Below, piece by piece: positions 34,142 to 42,944 of a stretch of 64,000 nt of DNA. The position numbers and the translations under genes were made by a program. The notes below the pieces were generated by a model. That model ran no database searches. It worked only from the letters and a program-made list of their open reading frames with translations, and was not told the DNA's origin. Positions within the stretch are counted from its first letter, which is position 1. Every line of letters starts with the position of its first letter. The stretch spans positions 2,118,001-2,182,000 of the forward strand of contig NZ_JBFEFL010000001.1 in NCBI RefSeq assembly GCF_040717445.1, written 5' to 3'. The stretch comes from Qipengyuania sp. JC766. Its GTDB lineage: Bacteria > Pseudomonadota > Alphaproteobacteria > Sphingomonadales > Sphingomonadaceae.

Positions 34142-34870
34142 ATGAATGCCATCGCCAGGACCCTCGCTGCGGCAACTTTGATGATGGGCGTGACAGGCTG
34201 CAATGTCAGCTACTCGAGAAGCTCCAGCGATGGCGTACCCCTGTCCGAGCTCGACATGAGCGGGCAGGCTCCCGCCGGACTCGAACTCGCGGCTCCCGTG
34301 ACCGTCAGGATCGAGGAAGGTCCGGCCCTTTCCATTACCCCTTCGGGCGACGACGAACTCGTCGCCGCCCTTCGCTACGAGATCGAGGATGGCCAGCTGA
34401 AGATCGACCTTGAGGACGGCAACTGGCGGTTCGGAGGCAACGCTTCGATCGTCGTGACGATGCCGGCGCCCCGATCGCTGGAGGTCGACGGGTCGGGCGA
34501 TATCGAAAGCTTCGCGCTTTCGGGCGATGCCGAGGTCGAGATCGCCGGTTCCGGCGGCATCCAGGTTGATGCGATCGATACCCGATCGCTGGACATCGCG
34601 ATTGCCGGGTCGGGAGACCTTACCGGGGCAGGCACGACCGATACGATATCGATCGAAATCGCAGGGTCCGGCAATGTAGGGCTGGCCGACCTTCAGGCGG
34701 GATCCGGCGATATCGCGATTGCCGGCTCGGGTGACGTTGCATTCGCATCCGATGGAAAAATCTCTGTCAGGATCGCGGGTTCGGGGGACGTCCGGATCAC
34801 CGGAAATGCGACTTGCGATGTCAGTACGGCTGGCTCGGGAGACGTCATCTGCGCGAACAGCGGCTCGTGA
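34142..34870 (+). CDS. GIN-domain (DUF2807) lipoprotein
   Basis: Envelope protein of 242 aa with signal MNAIARTLAAATLMMGVTGC (lipobox VTGC, Cys20). The rest is a DUF2807 'head GIN' beta-solenoid made of a repeating unit around GSGD (VDGSGDIES, IAGSGDLTG, IAGSGNVGL, IAGSGDVAF, IAGSGDVRI, TAGSGDVIC), each about 20 residues. The function is unknown; such proteins often belong to envelope-stress regulons. A possible operator overlaps its promoter. Confidence 0.88.
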   Translation: MNAIARTLAAATLMMGVTGCNVSYSRSSSDGVPLSELDMSGQAPAGLELAAPVTVRIEEGPALSITPSGDDELVAALRYEIEDGQLKIDLEDGNWRFGGNASIVVTMPAPRSLEVDGSGDIESFALSGDAEVEIAGSGGIQVDAIDTRSLDIAIAGSGDLTGAGTTDTISIEIAGSGNVGLADLQAGSGDIAIAGSGDVAFASDGKISVRIAGSGDVRITGNATCDVSTAGSGDVICANSGS

Positions 34871-34996
34871 ACGTTGCCGATGACGCCGCGGCGCCAAACG
34901 CATGCGGCGAAAGGGAGCACTATTGGGCTCAATGGGCGAGAATCAGAGCGATTCGGTAAGCATGATCTGTCATGGTGGGCGAACAAGGAGCCGCCC

Positions 34997-35329
34997 ATGC
35001 TCATACGCAACCTGCTGATCGTACCTGCTCTCAGTTCCATCCTTGCCGGCTGTTTGCTCAACACCGCTGCCGATATTGTGACGGCACCTGTCAGGATCGC
35101 CAGCAAGGGCGTCGATCTGGTCACGACCAGCCAGTCCGAGGCGGACGAAAAGCGTGGTCGGGAAATTCGCCGCCGGGAAGAGCGCCTCGGGAAGCTGCAA
35201 CGCGAGCTGGATGATAAGCGGCGGAATTGCTCCAAGGGCTCGGCGAAGGCGTGCCGTCAGGCGGGAAGGATCGAAGAGGAAATGCAGGCTCTGCTTCCCA
35301 CGATCCCGTCCGAGCCTGACAACCGCTAG
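34997..35329 (+). CDS. Small lipoprotein with charged coiled-coil tail
   Basis: Unrecognised 110-aa lipoprotein: MLIRNLLIVPALSSILAGC, lipobox LAGC (Cys19), then a mature part with a continuous charged helix (EADEKRGREIRRREERLGK...). ATG 34997 has AAGGAG six bases upstream; a longer in-frame start at 34874 lacks signal-peptide sense. It may share a transcript with the GIN-domain gene (126-nt gap). Confidence 0.75.
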   Translation: MLIRNLLIVPALSSILAGCLLNTAADIVTAPVRIASKGVDLVTTSQSEADEKRGREIRRREERLGKLQRELDDKRRNCSKGSAKACRQAGRIEEEMQALLPTIPSEPDNR

Positions 35330-35334
35330 CCGTG

Positions 35335-36291
35335 TCAGGCTGCCGCGCGGCGTAGCCTGTCGTTGATCGCGATGCCGATACCCTCATTCGGTACGGACGC
35401 GACGGCGATCTTGGGCTTCGCGGACGAAGCGGCGCGGTGGAGACAGGCGTAGAGGCTCGCCGCGGCCGTCGCGAGATCGCCCTCCGCTGATAGCGACACG
35501 TCACCCGCGATCGCACCGAAGCCGATGAAGAACTCGTCATCCTCGGCTCGCAATGCGTCGAGGCGCACCGGTTTGCCGGGCGCGTAGTGGCTCGTCATCT
35601 GTCCCGGCGCTTCGAGGGCGCCTTCCGGCGAACTCGACAGCAACGGACCACGTCCGAAATCGCGATGGAGGGCTTCCAGATCGACCGGGCCCGGTCTCAG
35701 CTCTTCCCAGCTCCCGTCGCCGCGGATCGCGAGAATGGTCGACTCCAGGCCGTTCTCGCAGTCCGCTCCCCCGTCGAGCACCAGATCGATCCGGCCGTCC
35801 AGGGTCCGCAGGACATGAGCGGGACTGGTCGGACTGACGAACCCGCTGCGGTTCGCAGACGGCGCCGCCAAGGGGAAGTCGCACTGTGCCAGAAGGGCCT
35901 GCATGACCGGATGGGCCGGACTGCGCAGGGCCACGGTGGGAAGCCCGGCGGTCACGGCCGGGGCCAGCCGGACATCGGATCTTGCCGGAAGGACCAAGGT
36001 CAGCGGTGCCGGCCAGTAGCGATCCATCAACTCGGCCGCCCCCGGCGGAAAGTCGGCCAGTTCGCGCGCTGCTTCGCCGTTGGCGACGTGTACGATCAGC
36101 GGATTGAAGTCCGGCCGACCCTTGGCCCGGTAAATTGCCGTCACGGCTTCATCGCTGTCCGCACGGGCCGCGAGGCCGAAAACCGTCTCGGTCGGAACGG
36201 CGACCAGCCCTCCCCGTTCGAGGATTGCAACCGCCCGGGCGATCCCCCCGGCATCCGCCGCAACCGTTTCCGTAGCGTTCTTGCTGCTCAT
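35335..36291 (-). CDS. Threonylcarbamoyl-AMP synthase (Sua5/YciO/YrdC)
   Basis: Makes threonylcarbamoyl-AMP from threonine, bicarbonate and ATP for the t6A37 modification of tRNA. The 318-aa protein is the long Sua5 type: YrdC domain (1 to about 200) with PTETVFGLAARA, KGRPDFNPL (KxR) and PSANRSG (SxN), plus a C-terminal Sua5 domain of about 100 residues. ATG 36291. Convergent with the small lipoprotein gene (5-nt gap), divergent from the next acyl-CoA dehydrogenase. Confidence 0.93.
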   Translation of the reverse strand: MSSKNATETVAADAGGIARAVAILERGGLVAVPTETVFGLAARADSDEAVTAIYRAKGRPDFNPLIVHVANGEAARELADFPPGAAELMDRYWPAPLTLVLPARSDVRLAPAVTAGLPTVALRSPAHPVMQALLAQCDFPLAAPSANRSGFVSPTSPAHVLRTLDGRIDLVLDGGADCENGLESTILAIRGDGSWEELRPGPVDLEALHRDFGRGPLLSSSPEGALEAPGQMTSHYAPGKPVRLDALRAEDDEFFIGFGAIAGDVSLSAEGDLATAAASLYACLHRAASSAKPKIAVASVPNEGIGIAINDRLRRAAA

Positions 36292-36354
36292 GGAGACGCG
36301 CTATATTCCGGTGATGAACAAGCCAAGCCCGGAGCTTGAAGGAAAGGCATAGTC

Positions 36355-38097
36355 GTGATTCCCTACTCGCCCGCAACCAAGGACCAGCTGCTCGCCATTC
36401 GCGTCAATGCCGGGATCGAGGAGCTCGCCAAGACCGAACGGTTCGAAACGGCCGAACAGGACCTGGTCGAGGCCATCGTCGAAGGCGTGGGACAATTTGC
36501 GGCCGGAGAATGGGCGCCGCTCAACCGGATCGGGGACACCGAAGGGGCACGCCTGGAGAACGGCGTCGTGCGCCTGCCCAGCGGCTTTGCCGAGGCCTAC
36601 GAGCATTATGTCGAGCAGGGTTGGAACGCCATCGACGGTCCCGTGGACTATGGCGGTCAGGGCCTGCCCTTCACGCTGTCCTGCAACGTTCTCGAGAACC
36701 TCGGCACCGCCAACATGGCCTTCAACCTGCTGCCGATGTTGTCCGTCGGCGCGACCGAGGCGATCATGGAGCACGGCAGCGACGCGCAGAAATCGCGCTA
36801 CCTCCCCAAGCTGGTGAGCGGAGAATGGCCGGGCACCATGAACCTGACCGAACCGCAGGCCGGCAGCGATGTGGGCGCCCTGCGCACGACGGCCACCCCG
36901 ATCGAGGATGGCGAACATGCCGGCAAGTACCGGATCCAGGGACAGAAGATCTACATTACCTGGGGCGATCACGAGCTTGCCGAAAACATCATCCATCTGG
37001 TCCTTGCGCGCACACCCGGCGCTCCGGAAGGAAGCCGGGGCATCTCTCTCTTCATCGTGCCCAAATACCATGTGAAAGAGGACGGATCGCGCGGAGCTCG
37101 AAACGATCTGCGCTGCGTCAGCCTGGAGCATAAGCTCGGTATCAACGCCTCGCCTACATGCGTGATGAGCTACGGCGACAACGGGGAGTGCATTGGCGAA
37201 CTGGTGGGGCAGGAAAACCGCGGCCTGATGGCCATGTTCACCATGATGAACAACGCCCGCATCAATGTAGGCAACCAAGGCGTACAAATCGGCGAACGGG
37301 CAACGCAGCAGGCCTTCGCCTATGCCACCGACCGCGTCCAGTCCGCGAGGGCGGGCGCGGCCGACCGCGCGGCGGTCGCCATTGCAGAGCATCCGGACGT
37401 TCGCCGCATGCTTGTCCGGATGAAATCCCTGACCGAAGCGATGCGCGCCCTTCTCTATTACACGGCCGGGCAAGTCGACCGGGGCACTGCCGGTGACGAA
37501 GCAGCTGCCCGCAGGGCCGAAGTCCTCGTGCCTATGTTGAAAGCTTGGGCGACCGACACCGGCATCGATGTCGCGAGCCTCGGGGTGCAGGTCCATGGCG
37601 GCATGGGCTTCGTCGAGGAAACGGGCGCCGCCCAGCACTGGCGCGATTCTCGTATCGCGCCGATCTACGAAGGAACGAACGGAATCCAGGCCGCGGATCT
37701 CGTGACTCGCAAACTCGGGCTGGAGGACGGTGAAGTCTATGGTGCTCTGATGGAAGAGATCGCGCGCGAATGTGCCGATGAAGCCACGCTCTTTGCGCTG
37801 GCCGGCGATTGTGCCGCGGTCGCCAAGTGGATGCGTGAAGAAGCGTCGCTCGACGATCGTCTCGCCGGCAGCGTGCCGTTCTGTGCGATGTCCGCCATTG
37901 CGGTCGCCGGGTGGCAGATGGTGAGGCAGCTCAAGGCCATCGAGGATGGGCTTTCGGCCGACCTTGGCCCTGCAAAGGCTGTTACGGTACGCTACTTCCT
38001 GAACCATGTGGTCCCGGAAGCGATCGGCATGAAGGCGTCCGCCGTAGCGGGCGCGGAACTGCTCTACAGCATCCCGATGGACCGCCTCGCCAGCTGA
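36355..38097 (+). CDS. Long acyl-CoA dehydrogenase (DmdC-like, 580 aa)
   Basis: Acyl-CoA dehydrogenase about 180 residues longer than the 398-aa enzyme at 8881. The extra length is an N-terminal helical cap (1 to about 80) and a C-terminal helical extension (about 460-580), as in the DmdC/methylthiopropanoyl-CoA and AidB-like groups. Core motifs: MNLTEPQAGSDVG, ITWGDHEL in the substrate area and SRIAPIYEGTNGIQA with a Glu at the usual base position. Substrate unknown: long-chain acyl-CoA or methylthiopropanoyl-CoA are possible. GTG 36355 has GGAAAGG upstream. Confidence 0.92.
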   Translation: MIPYSPATKDQLLAIRVNAGIEELAKTERFETAEQDLVEAIVEGVGQFAAGEWAPLNRIGDTEGARLENGVVRLPSGFAEAYEHYVEQGWNAIDGPVDYGGQGLPFTLSCNVLENLGTANMAFNLLPMLSVGATEAIMEHGSDAQKSRYLPKLVSGEWPGTMNLTEPQAGSDVGALRTTATPIEDGEHAGKYRIQGQKIYITWGDHELAENIIHLVLARTPGAPEGSRGISLFIVPKYHVKEDGSRGARNDLRCVSLEHKLGINASPTCVMSYGDNGECIGELVGQENRGLMAMFTMMNNARINVGNQGVQIGERATQQAFAYATDRVQSARAGAADRAAVAIAEHPDVRRMLVRMKSLTEAMRALLYYTAGQVDRGTAGDEAAARRAEVLVPMLKAWATDTGIDVASLGVQVHGGMGFVEETGAAQHWRDSRIAPIYEGTNGIQAADLVTRKLGLEDGEVYGALMEEIARECADEATLFALAGDCAAVAKWMREEASLDDRLAGSVPFCAMSAIAVAGWQMVRQLKAIEDGLSADLGPAKAVTVRYFLNHVVPEAIGMKASAVAGAELLYSIPMDRLAS

Positions 38098-38100
38098 TCG

Positions 38101-39561
38101 TCAGAACTGCGGCGGGTTCTCCCGGGCGAACTCCTCACTGAAGGCATCCGCGGGATCGCCCCGCAGCTCGCTCTGCGGTGGGAGGCTTTCCCCGCGTACC
38201 CTCTGGATTTCCGCCGCAGGTTGCGCGTTCGGAGCGATGACACGCCAGATGATGCCGGCGGTGTCGTCGCTGACAAGGAGCGCACCGTCTGCCGCCCAGT
38301 CCACCCAAGTCGGACGACCGCGCGTGGTGCCGTCTCCGGTGATGAAATCGGTCAGGATCGGAACCGGCTTGCCTTGCGGGTTGCCGCGCTCGTCGAACGC
38401 CACATAGACGACGTCGTAACCGGACGCGGGGACCCGGTTCCACGATCCATGCCGCGCAATGAATGCGCCGCGGCCGAAGCGACTTCCCATGCGATTGCCC
38501 TGCTCCGAGAACACGAGGCCGAGCGCCGCGACGTGCGGGCCGAGCGCGTATTCCGGCGTACGGGTATAATTGGACAGGTATTGCGGGCGCGGGGCCTCAA
38601 CTCGCTCGTCCACCCGGTCGCCCCAGTACAGCCAGGGCCAGCCATAATGGGCGCCCACGGGCACGTTGGTCAGGTAGTCGGGGACGAGGTCGGAGCCGAG
38701 CATGTCGCGCTCGTTGACCGTGGTCCAGAGTTCGCCGCTCCAAGGGTTCCAGTCCAGTCCGTTGGGATTGCGAAGACCCTGGGCGAAAATGCGCGAAACG
38801 CCGGTTTCCAGATTGTATTCATGGATAGCCGCCCGGCCCTGTTCGACCTCCATTCCCTGATCCCCGATATTGGAGACCGAGCCGACCGCGACGTAGATCC
38901 GCTCGCCATCGGGATCGAGAATGATGTTGCGCATCCAGTGACCGCCGCCTGGGGGAAGGTCCATCAGCTTTCGCGGTTCGCTGGTGATGGCGGACGCGCC
39001 GAGGCGGTAGGGAAAGCTCACCAGCGCGTCGTGATTGGCAATATAAAGCGTGTCGTCGCCCCAGGCGATGCCCGAGGGGGAATCGAGGTTCTCCGTCAGG
39101 ACGCTGCGCTGGTCGGCGCTGCCGTCGCCGTTCGTGTCGCGCAGCAGGACGAGCTGGTTCGGAGAAGGACCGGCCGCGCCGGCACGCTCGAACAGCAGCC
39201 CCTCGATCCAGCCCCGGATACCCCCGCTTTCTTCCTTGGCCGGCGCGCGCGTCAGGGTGACAAGGACGTCGCCATTGGGAAGCGTATGGACCACTCGCGG
39301 ATGTTCCAGCCCGTCGGCAAAGCGCTGGACCTGCAAGCCTTCGGCCGCAGTGGGAACCTGTCCATCCTCCCAGCCGATCGGCTTCAAGACGTTGACGGTG
39401 GGAAACGATTCCGCGTCGGGCGCAGCCAGGGTAGGATCGGTGCCTGTCACGTCCGCCAGCGGAACTTCGGCTTCGTCACCCTGGAGGAGCAGGTAACCGG
39501 CGACCCCACCCACCAGGATGAGGACCAGGAGGGCGACGAGGAGTTTCTTGATGAGGCTCAT
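38101..39561 (-). CDS. Membrane-anchored PQQ sugar-dehydrogenase-like protein
   Basis: A 486-aa protein with one N-terminal helix (about 6-25, KLLVALLVLILVGGVAGYLL) and a periplasmic six-bladed beta-propeller of the sorbosone / soluble glucose dehydrogenase type (blade motifs LPNGDVLVTLTR, SGIAWGDDTLYIANHD, GLDWNPWSGELWTTVNERD, YGWPWLYWGD). Some PQQ-site positions may be present, but enzymatic function was not proven. ATG 39561 is the start that gives a clean signal anchor. Its stop lies 3 nt after the stop of the converging acyl-CoA dehydrogenase gene. Confidence 0.85.
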   Translation of the reverse strand: MSLIKKLLVALLVLILVGGVAGYLLLQGDEAEVPLADVTGTDPTLAAPDAESFPTVNVLKPIGWEDGQVPTAAEGLQVQRFADGLEHPRVVHTLPNGDVLVTLTRAPAKEESGGIRGWIEGLLFERAGAAGPSPNQLVLLRDTNGDGSADQRSVLTENLDSPSGIAWGDDTLYIANHDALVSFPYRLGASAITSEPRKLMDLPPGGGHWMRNIILDPDGERIYVAVGSVSNIGDQGMEVEQGRAAIHEYNLETGVSRIFAQGLRNPNGLDWNPWSGELWTTVNERDMLGSDLVPDYLTNVPVGAHYGWPWLYWGDRVDERVEAPRPQYLSNYTRTPEYALGPHVAALGLVFSEQGNRMGSRFGRGAFIARHGSWNRVPASGYDVVYVAFDERGNPQGKPVPILTDFITGDGTTRGRPTWVDWAADGALLVSDDTAGIIWRVIAPNAQPAAEIQRVRGESLPPQSELRGDPADAFSEEFARENPPQF

Positions 39562-39623
39562 GATAAGGACAATTAAGCGCTGCAAAGGCTTGCGGCAACG
39601 GCGCATCGCCCTAGGTGCGAACA

Positions 39624-40106
39624 ATGTTCGATTTTGCACCACCCGCCGATCTGCCCGCCGAGGAACGCTACCGGCAGCTCGCCGATGCGGCCGATGCCCT
39701 GACGCAAGGCGAACCCGACGGCGTCGCCAACATGGCCAATCTGGCAGCCTTGATTTGGGAATTCATTCCGGACCTGAACTGGGCGGGTTTCTATCGCGTC
39801 GTCGACGGGGAACTGGTGCTGGGACCGTTCATCGGCCGGCCGGCCTGCATTCGCATCCCGATGGGTAAGGGGGTCTGCGGAACCGCTGCGCAGACGGGTG
39901 AAACCCAGCGGATCGAGGACGTACATGCCTTCCCCGGACACATCGCCTGCGATGCGCAAAGCCAGTCAGAACTGGTCGTGCCGATCGTCCGTGACGGAAA
40001 GGTTGTGGCGGTGATCGACCTCGACAGCCCAAAGCCTGCCCGCTTCACCGAGGATGATGCGAACGGCGTGGAACAACTCGCAGCGCGAATCGGCTCCCGC
40101 ATCTGA
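39624..40106 (+). CDS. msrC: Free methionine-(R)-sulfoxide reductase (GAF domain)
   Basis: Cytoplasmic GAF-domain enzyme (fRMsr) of 160 aa that reduces free methionine-R-sulfoxide. The three redox cysteines line up with the family: Cys75 (RPACIRIP), Cys85 (GKGVCGTA) and Cys109 (GHIACDA), followed by SELVVPI. ATG 39624 is preferred over GTG 39615 because it matches the family start. Divergent from the sugar-dehydrogenase-like gene. Confidence 0.93.
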   Translation: MFDFAPPADLPAEERYRQLADAADALTQGEPDGVANMANLAALIWEFIPDLNWAGFYRVVDGELVLGPFIGRPACIRIPMGKGVCGTAAQTGETQRIEDVHAFPGHIACDAQSQSELVVPIVRDGKVVAVIDLDSPKPARFTEDDANGVEQLAARIGSRI

Positions 40107-40230
40107 CGCGCTCCATGGCGCGTGACCCGATACGGGACATGCGCGTCTGGTGCGATTCTCTGCTTCTCCGACATGGTATACCTCAGGTTAACGCGTGCGA
40201 TTCGCACCCGACCCGGAAAGGATGCCTGTG

Positions 40231-41154
40231 ATGAAGTACCGCTCGATCACGTCCGCGTGTGCCGCCATGGTCGCGCTGACGGCAACTGCGCCCGCCCTTG
40301 CCCAACCCGAAATGGGTTACGAGGACGATGCCTACGAATATGCAGTTCCGGTCGAAGGTGCGGATCAGGTTATCTATCGCGACGCTCCACTGCAGCCAGA
40401 TGCCGGCGAGTACGAGACGCCGTACTGGGAAAATTCGGCAGATCCGCGCTGGTCTGAAGCGGATGCTGCCGCCTATCGCGAGCACGCTTCCTATCCTGGT
40501 TACGCCGCCCCAATGGCTTACGACCGGGATGAGTGGGTCGGACGGTGCTACGCCGAAGTCCGCGCCGGCGACTATGACGGGGCCGACGACGGCAAGGCGG
40601 TCGGCGGGGTCTTGGGCGCTCTGGCCGGTGGCTTCGTCGGCAACCGGGTAGCCGACGGCAACAGGCTGGCCGGAACTCTGATCGGTGGTGGTATCGGTGC
40701 CTTGGGCGGCCTCGCGATCGGTTCGGCCATCGATTCATCGACCGACGAACATGAAATCCGCCGGTATTGTGACTCCGTCTACGATCGGCACTACGGCGGA
40801 TACGAACAGGCCGGCGCGGATTACGCCGGCGGTTACTACACCGAAGGCGATCACGGGTATGCCTATGCCGCTCCGCTGGGGCATGCCTACCCTTACGCGA
40901 ACTATCAGCATGCCTATGGCGCCTATGGCTATCAGCATGGCTATGCGCAGACTTATGTCGCCCGGCCCGTCATGCTCGTTCCGGTATTGGTGGCCGTGCC
41001 GCAGCGCCGCGTCGTGCGCGAATACGTGACCGAGGAAGTGGTGGTCGAGCGCAAGCCGACCTACCGCAAGGAAGTCGAATACAAGAAGCAGCCCGTGCGT
41101 TACCGCAAGGCGGCACCTGCTCCGAAGGCCAAGAAGGTCAGATACGCCAACTAA
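40231..41154 (+). CDS. Exported glycine-zipper protein with Tyr/His-rich repeats
   Basis: Envelope protein of 307 aa. The signal peptide MKYRSITSACAAMVALTATAPALAQ ends at ALAQ. A glycine-zipper 2TM segment spans about 120-160 (VGGVLGALAGGFVGN ... LIGGGIGALGGLAIGSAI), as in Rick_17kDa outer membrane antigens. Residues about 190-250 are a Tyr/His/Ala/Gly repeat (HAYPYANYQHAYGAYGYQH) and the C-terminal 60 are very basic (Lys/Arg with PxYRK repeats). No known family covers the whole. ATG 40231 has AAAGGA upstream. Confidence 0.75.
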   Translation: MKYRSITSACAAMVALTATAPALAQPEMGYEDDAYEYAVPVEGADQVIYRDAPLQPDAGEYETPYWENSADPRWSEADAAAYREHASYPGYAAPMAYDRDEWVGRCYAEVRAGDYDGADDGKAVGGVLGALAGGFVGNRVADGNRLAGTLIGGGIGALGGLAIGSAIDSSTDEHEIRRYCDSVYDRHYGGYEQAGADYAGGYYTEGDHGYAYAAPLGHAYPYANYQHAYGAYGYQHGYAQTYVARPVMLVPVLVAVPQRRVVREYVTEEVVVERKPTYRKEVEYKKQPVRYRKAAPAPKAKKVRYAN

Positions 41155-41168
41155 GCGGAAAGCATTGC

Positions 41169-41202
41169 GAAGCGGATCACACCCTAGAAAGTGATCCGCT
41201 TC
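41169..41202. terminator. Long inverted repeat between convergent genes
   Basis: GAAGCGGATCAC (41169-41180) and GTGATCCGCTTC (41191-41202) form a perfect 12-bp stem with a 10-nt loop, in the 54-nt gap between the glycine-zipper gene and parB. No T tract is present, so it may be a Rho-assisted or intrinsic terminator for both strands, or a transcript-protecting hairpin. Confidence 0.6.
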
Positions 41203-41208
41203 CGGAAC

Positions 41209-42171
41209 TCAGATCTCGCCACCGCTCAGGCGCTGGCACAGCATGTCCAGCTGATCGAGCGACTTGTAACGGATCGTCACGGCGCCCGATTTGGGATCGG
41301 CATCGGCCGTAATCTTCACGCTGAGGCCAAGGCAGGCCTCGAGTTCATCCTGGACCGCACGAATATCGGCATTGTCGTTCGATGGCTGAGAAGTTGCGCC
41401 GCGCGACTTCTGCTTGCGCGTTCCGGCACCCTTGGCGAGCTTTTCCATGTCCCTGACGGTCAGGCCCTTTGCCACCGCCTCTTTCGCGAGCCTCTCGGCA
41501 TCCTCGTTCCCGATCAGCGCCCTTGCATGGCCCATGCTCAAAGCGCCTTGGACCACAAGGTCCCGCACGGATTGCGGTAGCTGCAGCAGCCGTTGAAGAT
41601 TGGCGACGTGGCTGCGGGACTTGTCGACCAGCTTGCCGATTTCCTTCTGGGATAGTCCTTCCTTGTCGGCAAGCTGTTGATATGCCTGCGCTTCTTCGAC
41701 CGGGTTGAGATCCTCGCGCTGGATATTCTCGATCAGGGCGAGAGCCATGATCTCCCGCTCTTCGAGCTCCCGGACGATCGCCGGGATCTGATGAAGCCTG
41801 GCCTTTTGTGCCGCACGCCACCGGCGCTCGCCCGCCACGAGCTGGTACCGGCCACCGGCCAGTGGCCTTACGATGATGGGCTGGATCACGCCGCGCTGCG
41901 CGATCGAGGCCGCAAGCTCTTCGAGCGCATCCTCGTCGAAATGGGTACGCGGCTGGCCCGGCAGCGGCTCGATAGACGCGACGGGTAGCGACGCGAGGCC
42001 GCCCTTTGCCGCATCCGCGGAGGCAATCGTTCCGCCCTCCGACGACAGGTCCACCTTCGCTTCCGTACGGGTCTCGCCCATGAGCGCCCCGAGGCCTCTG
42101 CCCAGTTTCTTCTTGCGATCGGTGCCCTTGCCGGCTGGCGACGCCTGGTCGGGTGCATTCTGCGCGCTCAT
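41209..42171 (-). CDS. parB: Chromosome partitioning protein ParB
   Basis: CTP-dependent DNA clamp of 320 aa that loads at parS and drives origin segregation. N-terminal ParB/sulfiredoxin domain with GERRWRAAQ (about 110-120) and ENIQREDLNPVEEA, a central helix-turn-helix (about 165-185, LSQKEIGKLVDKSRSHVANLQRLL) and a C-terminal dimerisation domain. It overlaps parA by four bases (ATGA). Three parS sites lie 0.8-3.3 kb to the right. Confidence 0.97.
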   Translation of the reverse strand: MSAQNAPDQASPAGKGTDRKKKLGRGLGALMGETRTEAKVDLSSEGGTIASADAAKGGLASLPVASIEPLPGQPRTHFDEDALEELAASIAQRGVIQPIIVRPLAGGRYQLVAGERRWRAAQKARLHQIPAIVRELEEREIMALALIENIQREDLNPVEEAQAYQQLADKEGLSQKEIGKLVDKSRSHVANLQRLLQLPQSVRDLVVQGALSMGHARALIGNEDAERLAKEAVAKGLTVRDMEKLAKGAGTRKQKSRGATSQPSNDNADIRAVQDELEACLGLSVKITADADPKSGAVTIRYKSLDQLDMLCQRLSGGEI

Positions 42172-42944
42172 GCGGCGGCCCTTTCTGCCGGAAGACGGCC
42201 TATCAGTTCTCTTGCCAGCGCCATGTAAGCCCGGCTGCCACGACAGCTATGATCGTAAATCAGGGCGGGAACTCCGTGACTCGGTGCTTCCGATAGGCGG
42301 ACATTGCGCGGAATGACCGACTCGAACACCAGATCGCCGAGGCAATCCCGGACATCGTCGGAAACCTGATCGGTCAACCGGTTGCGCTTGTCGAACATGG
42401 TCAGAGCCACCCCGATGATGCCGAGCGAGGGGTTGAAGCGCTCCCGCACCTGTTCGACAGTCTGGAGAAGCTGGCTCAGCCCCTCCAGGGCAAAGAACTC
42501 ACATTGCAGCGGAACGAGCAGCGTGTTCGCAGCACAAAGGGCGTTCAGGGTAAGCAGTCCTAGCGACGGCGGACAATCGATAAAACAGATGTCGTGACCG
42601 GAATGCGTAGACAAGGCTTGTCGCATCCGTCCGGTGCGGTGGGGGACATCGACCAGTTCCACTTCGGCGCCACTCAAATCGACTGTCGCCGGAACCAGAT
42701 CGAGCTTGGGAATACCGGTCGAATGAATGGCACTGGCAATCGAAGCATCATCAACCAGCACGTCGTAGCTGGAAAGCTTGCGCTCGCCGGACGATACGCC
42801 AAGCCCGGTGGATGCGTTGCCTTGGGGGTCACAGTCGACAAGGAGTGTCCGCCAACCCGTTGCCGCCAGCGCGGTCGCGAGGTTCACGGCGGTCGTCGTC
42901 TTGCCCACCCCGCCCTTCTGGTTCGCAATCGCAATGGTGATCAT
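42168..42944 (-). CDS. parA: Chromosome partitioning ATPase ParA
   Basis: Walker-type ATPase of 258 aa that binds DNA in its ATP state and moves ParB-parS complexes. Deviant Walker A KGGVGKTT at 11-18, DCDPQGNAST and FIDCPPSLG are intact. It overlaps rsmG by four bases and parB by four, so mnmG-rsmG-parA-parB are co-translated. Confidence 0.97.
   Translation of the reverse strand: MITIAIANQKGGVGKTTTAVNLATALAATGWRTLLVDCDPQGNASTGLGVSSGERKLSSYDVLVDDASIASAIHSTGIPKLDLVPATVDLSGAEVELVDVPHRTGRMRQALSTHSGHDICFIDCPPSLGLLTLNALCAANTLLVPLQCEFFALEGLSQLLQTVEQVRERFNPSLGIIGVALTMFDKRNRLTDQVSDDVRDCLGDLVFESVIPRNVRLSEAPSHGVPALIYDHSCRGSRAYMALARELIGRLPAERAAA

Noticed and set aside
34480-34860. Short DNA repeats (GGTTCGGG-type) suggesting a CRISPR array
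   Set aside because: They encode the GSGD rungs of the GIN-domain protein; copies vary and are not separated by unique spacers of constant length.
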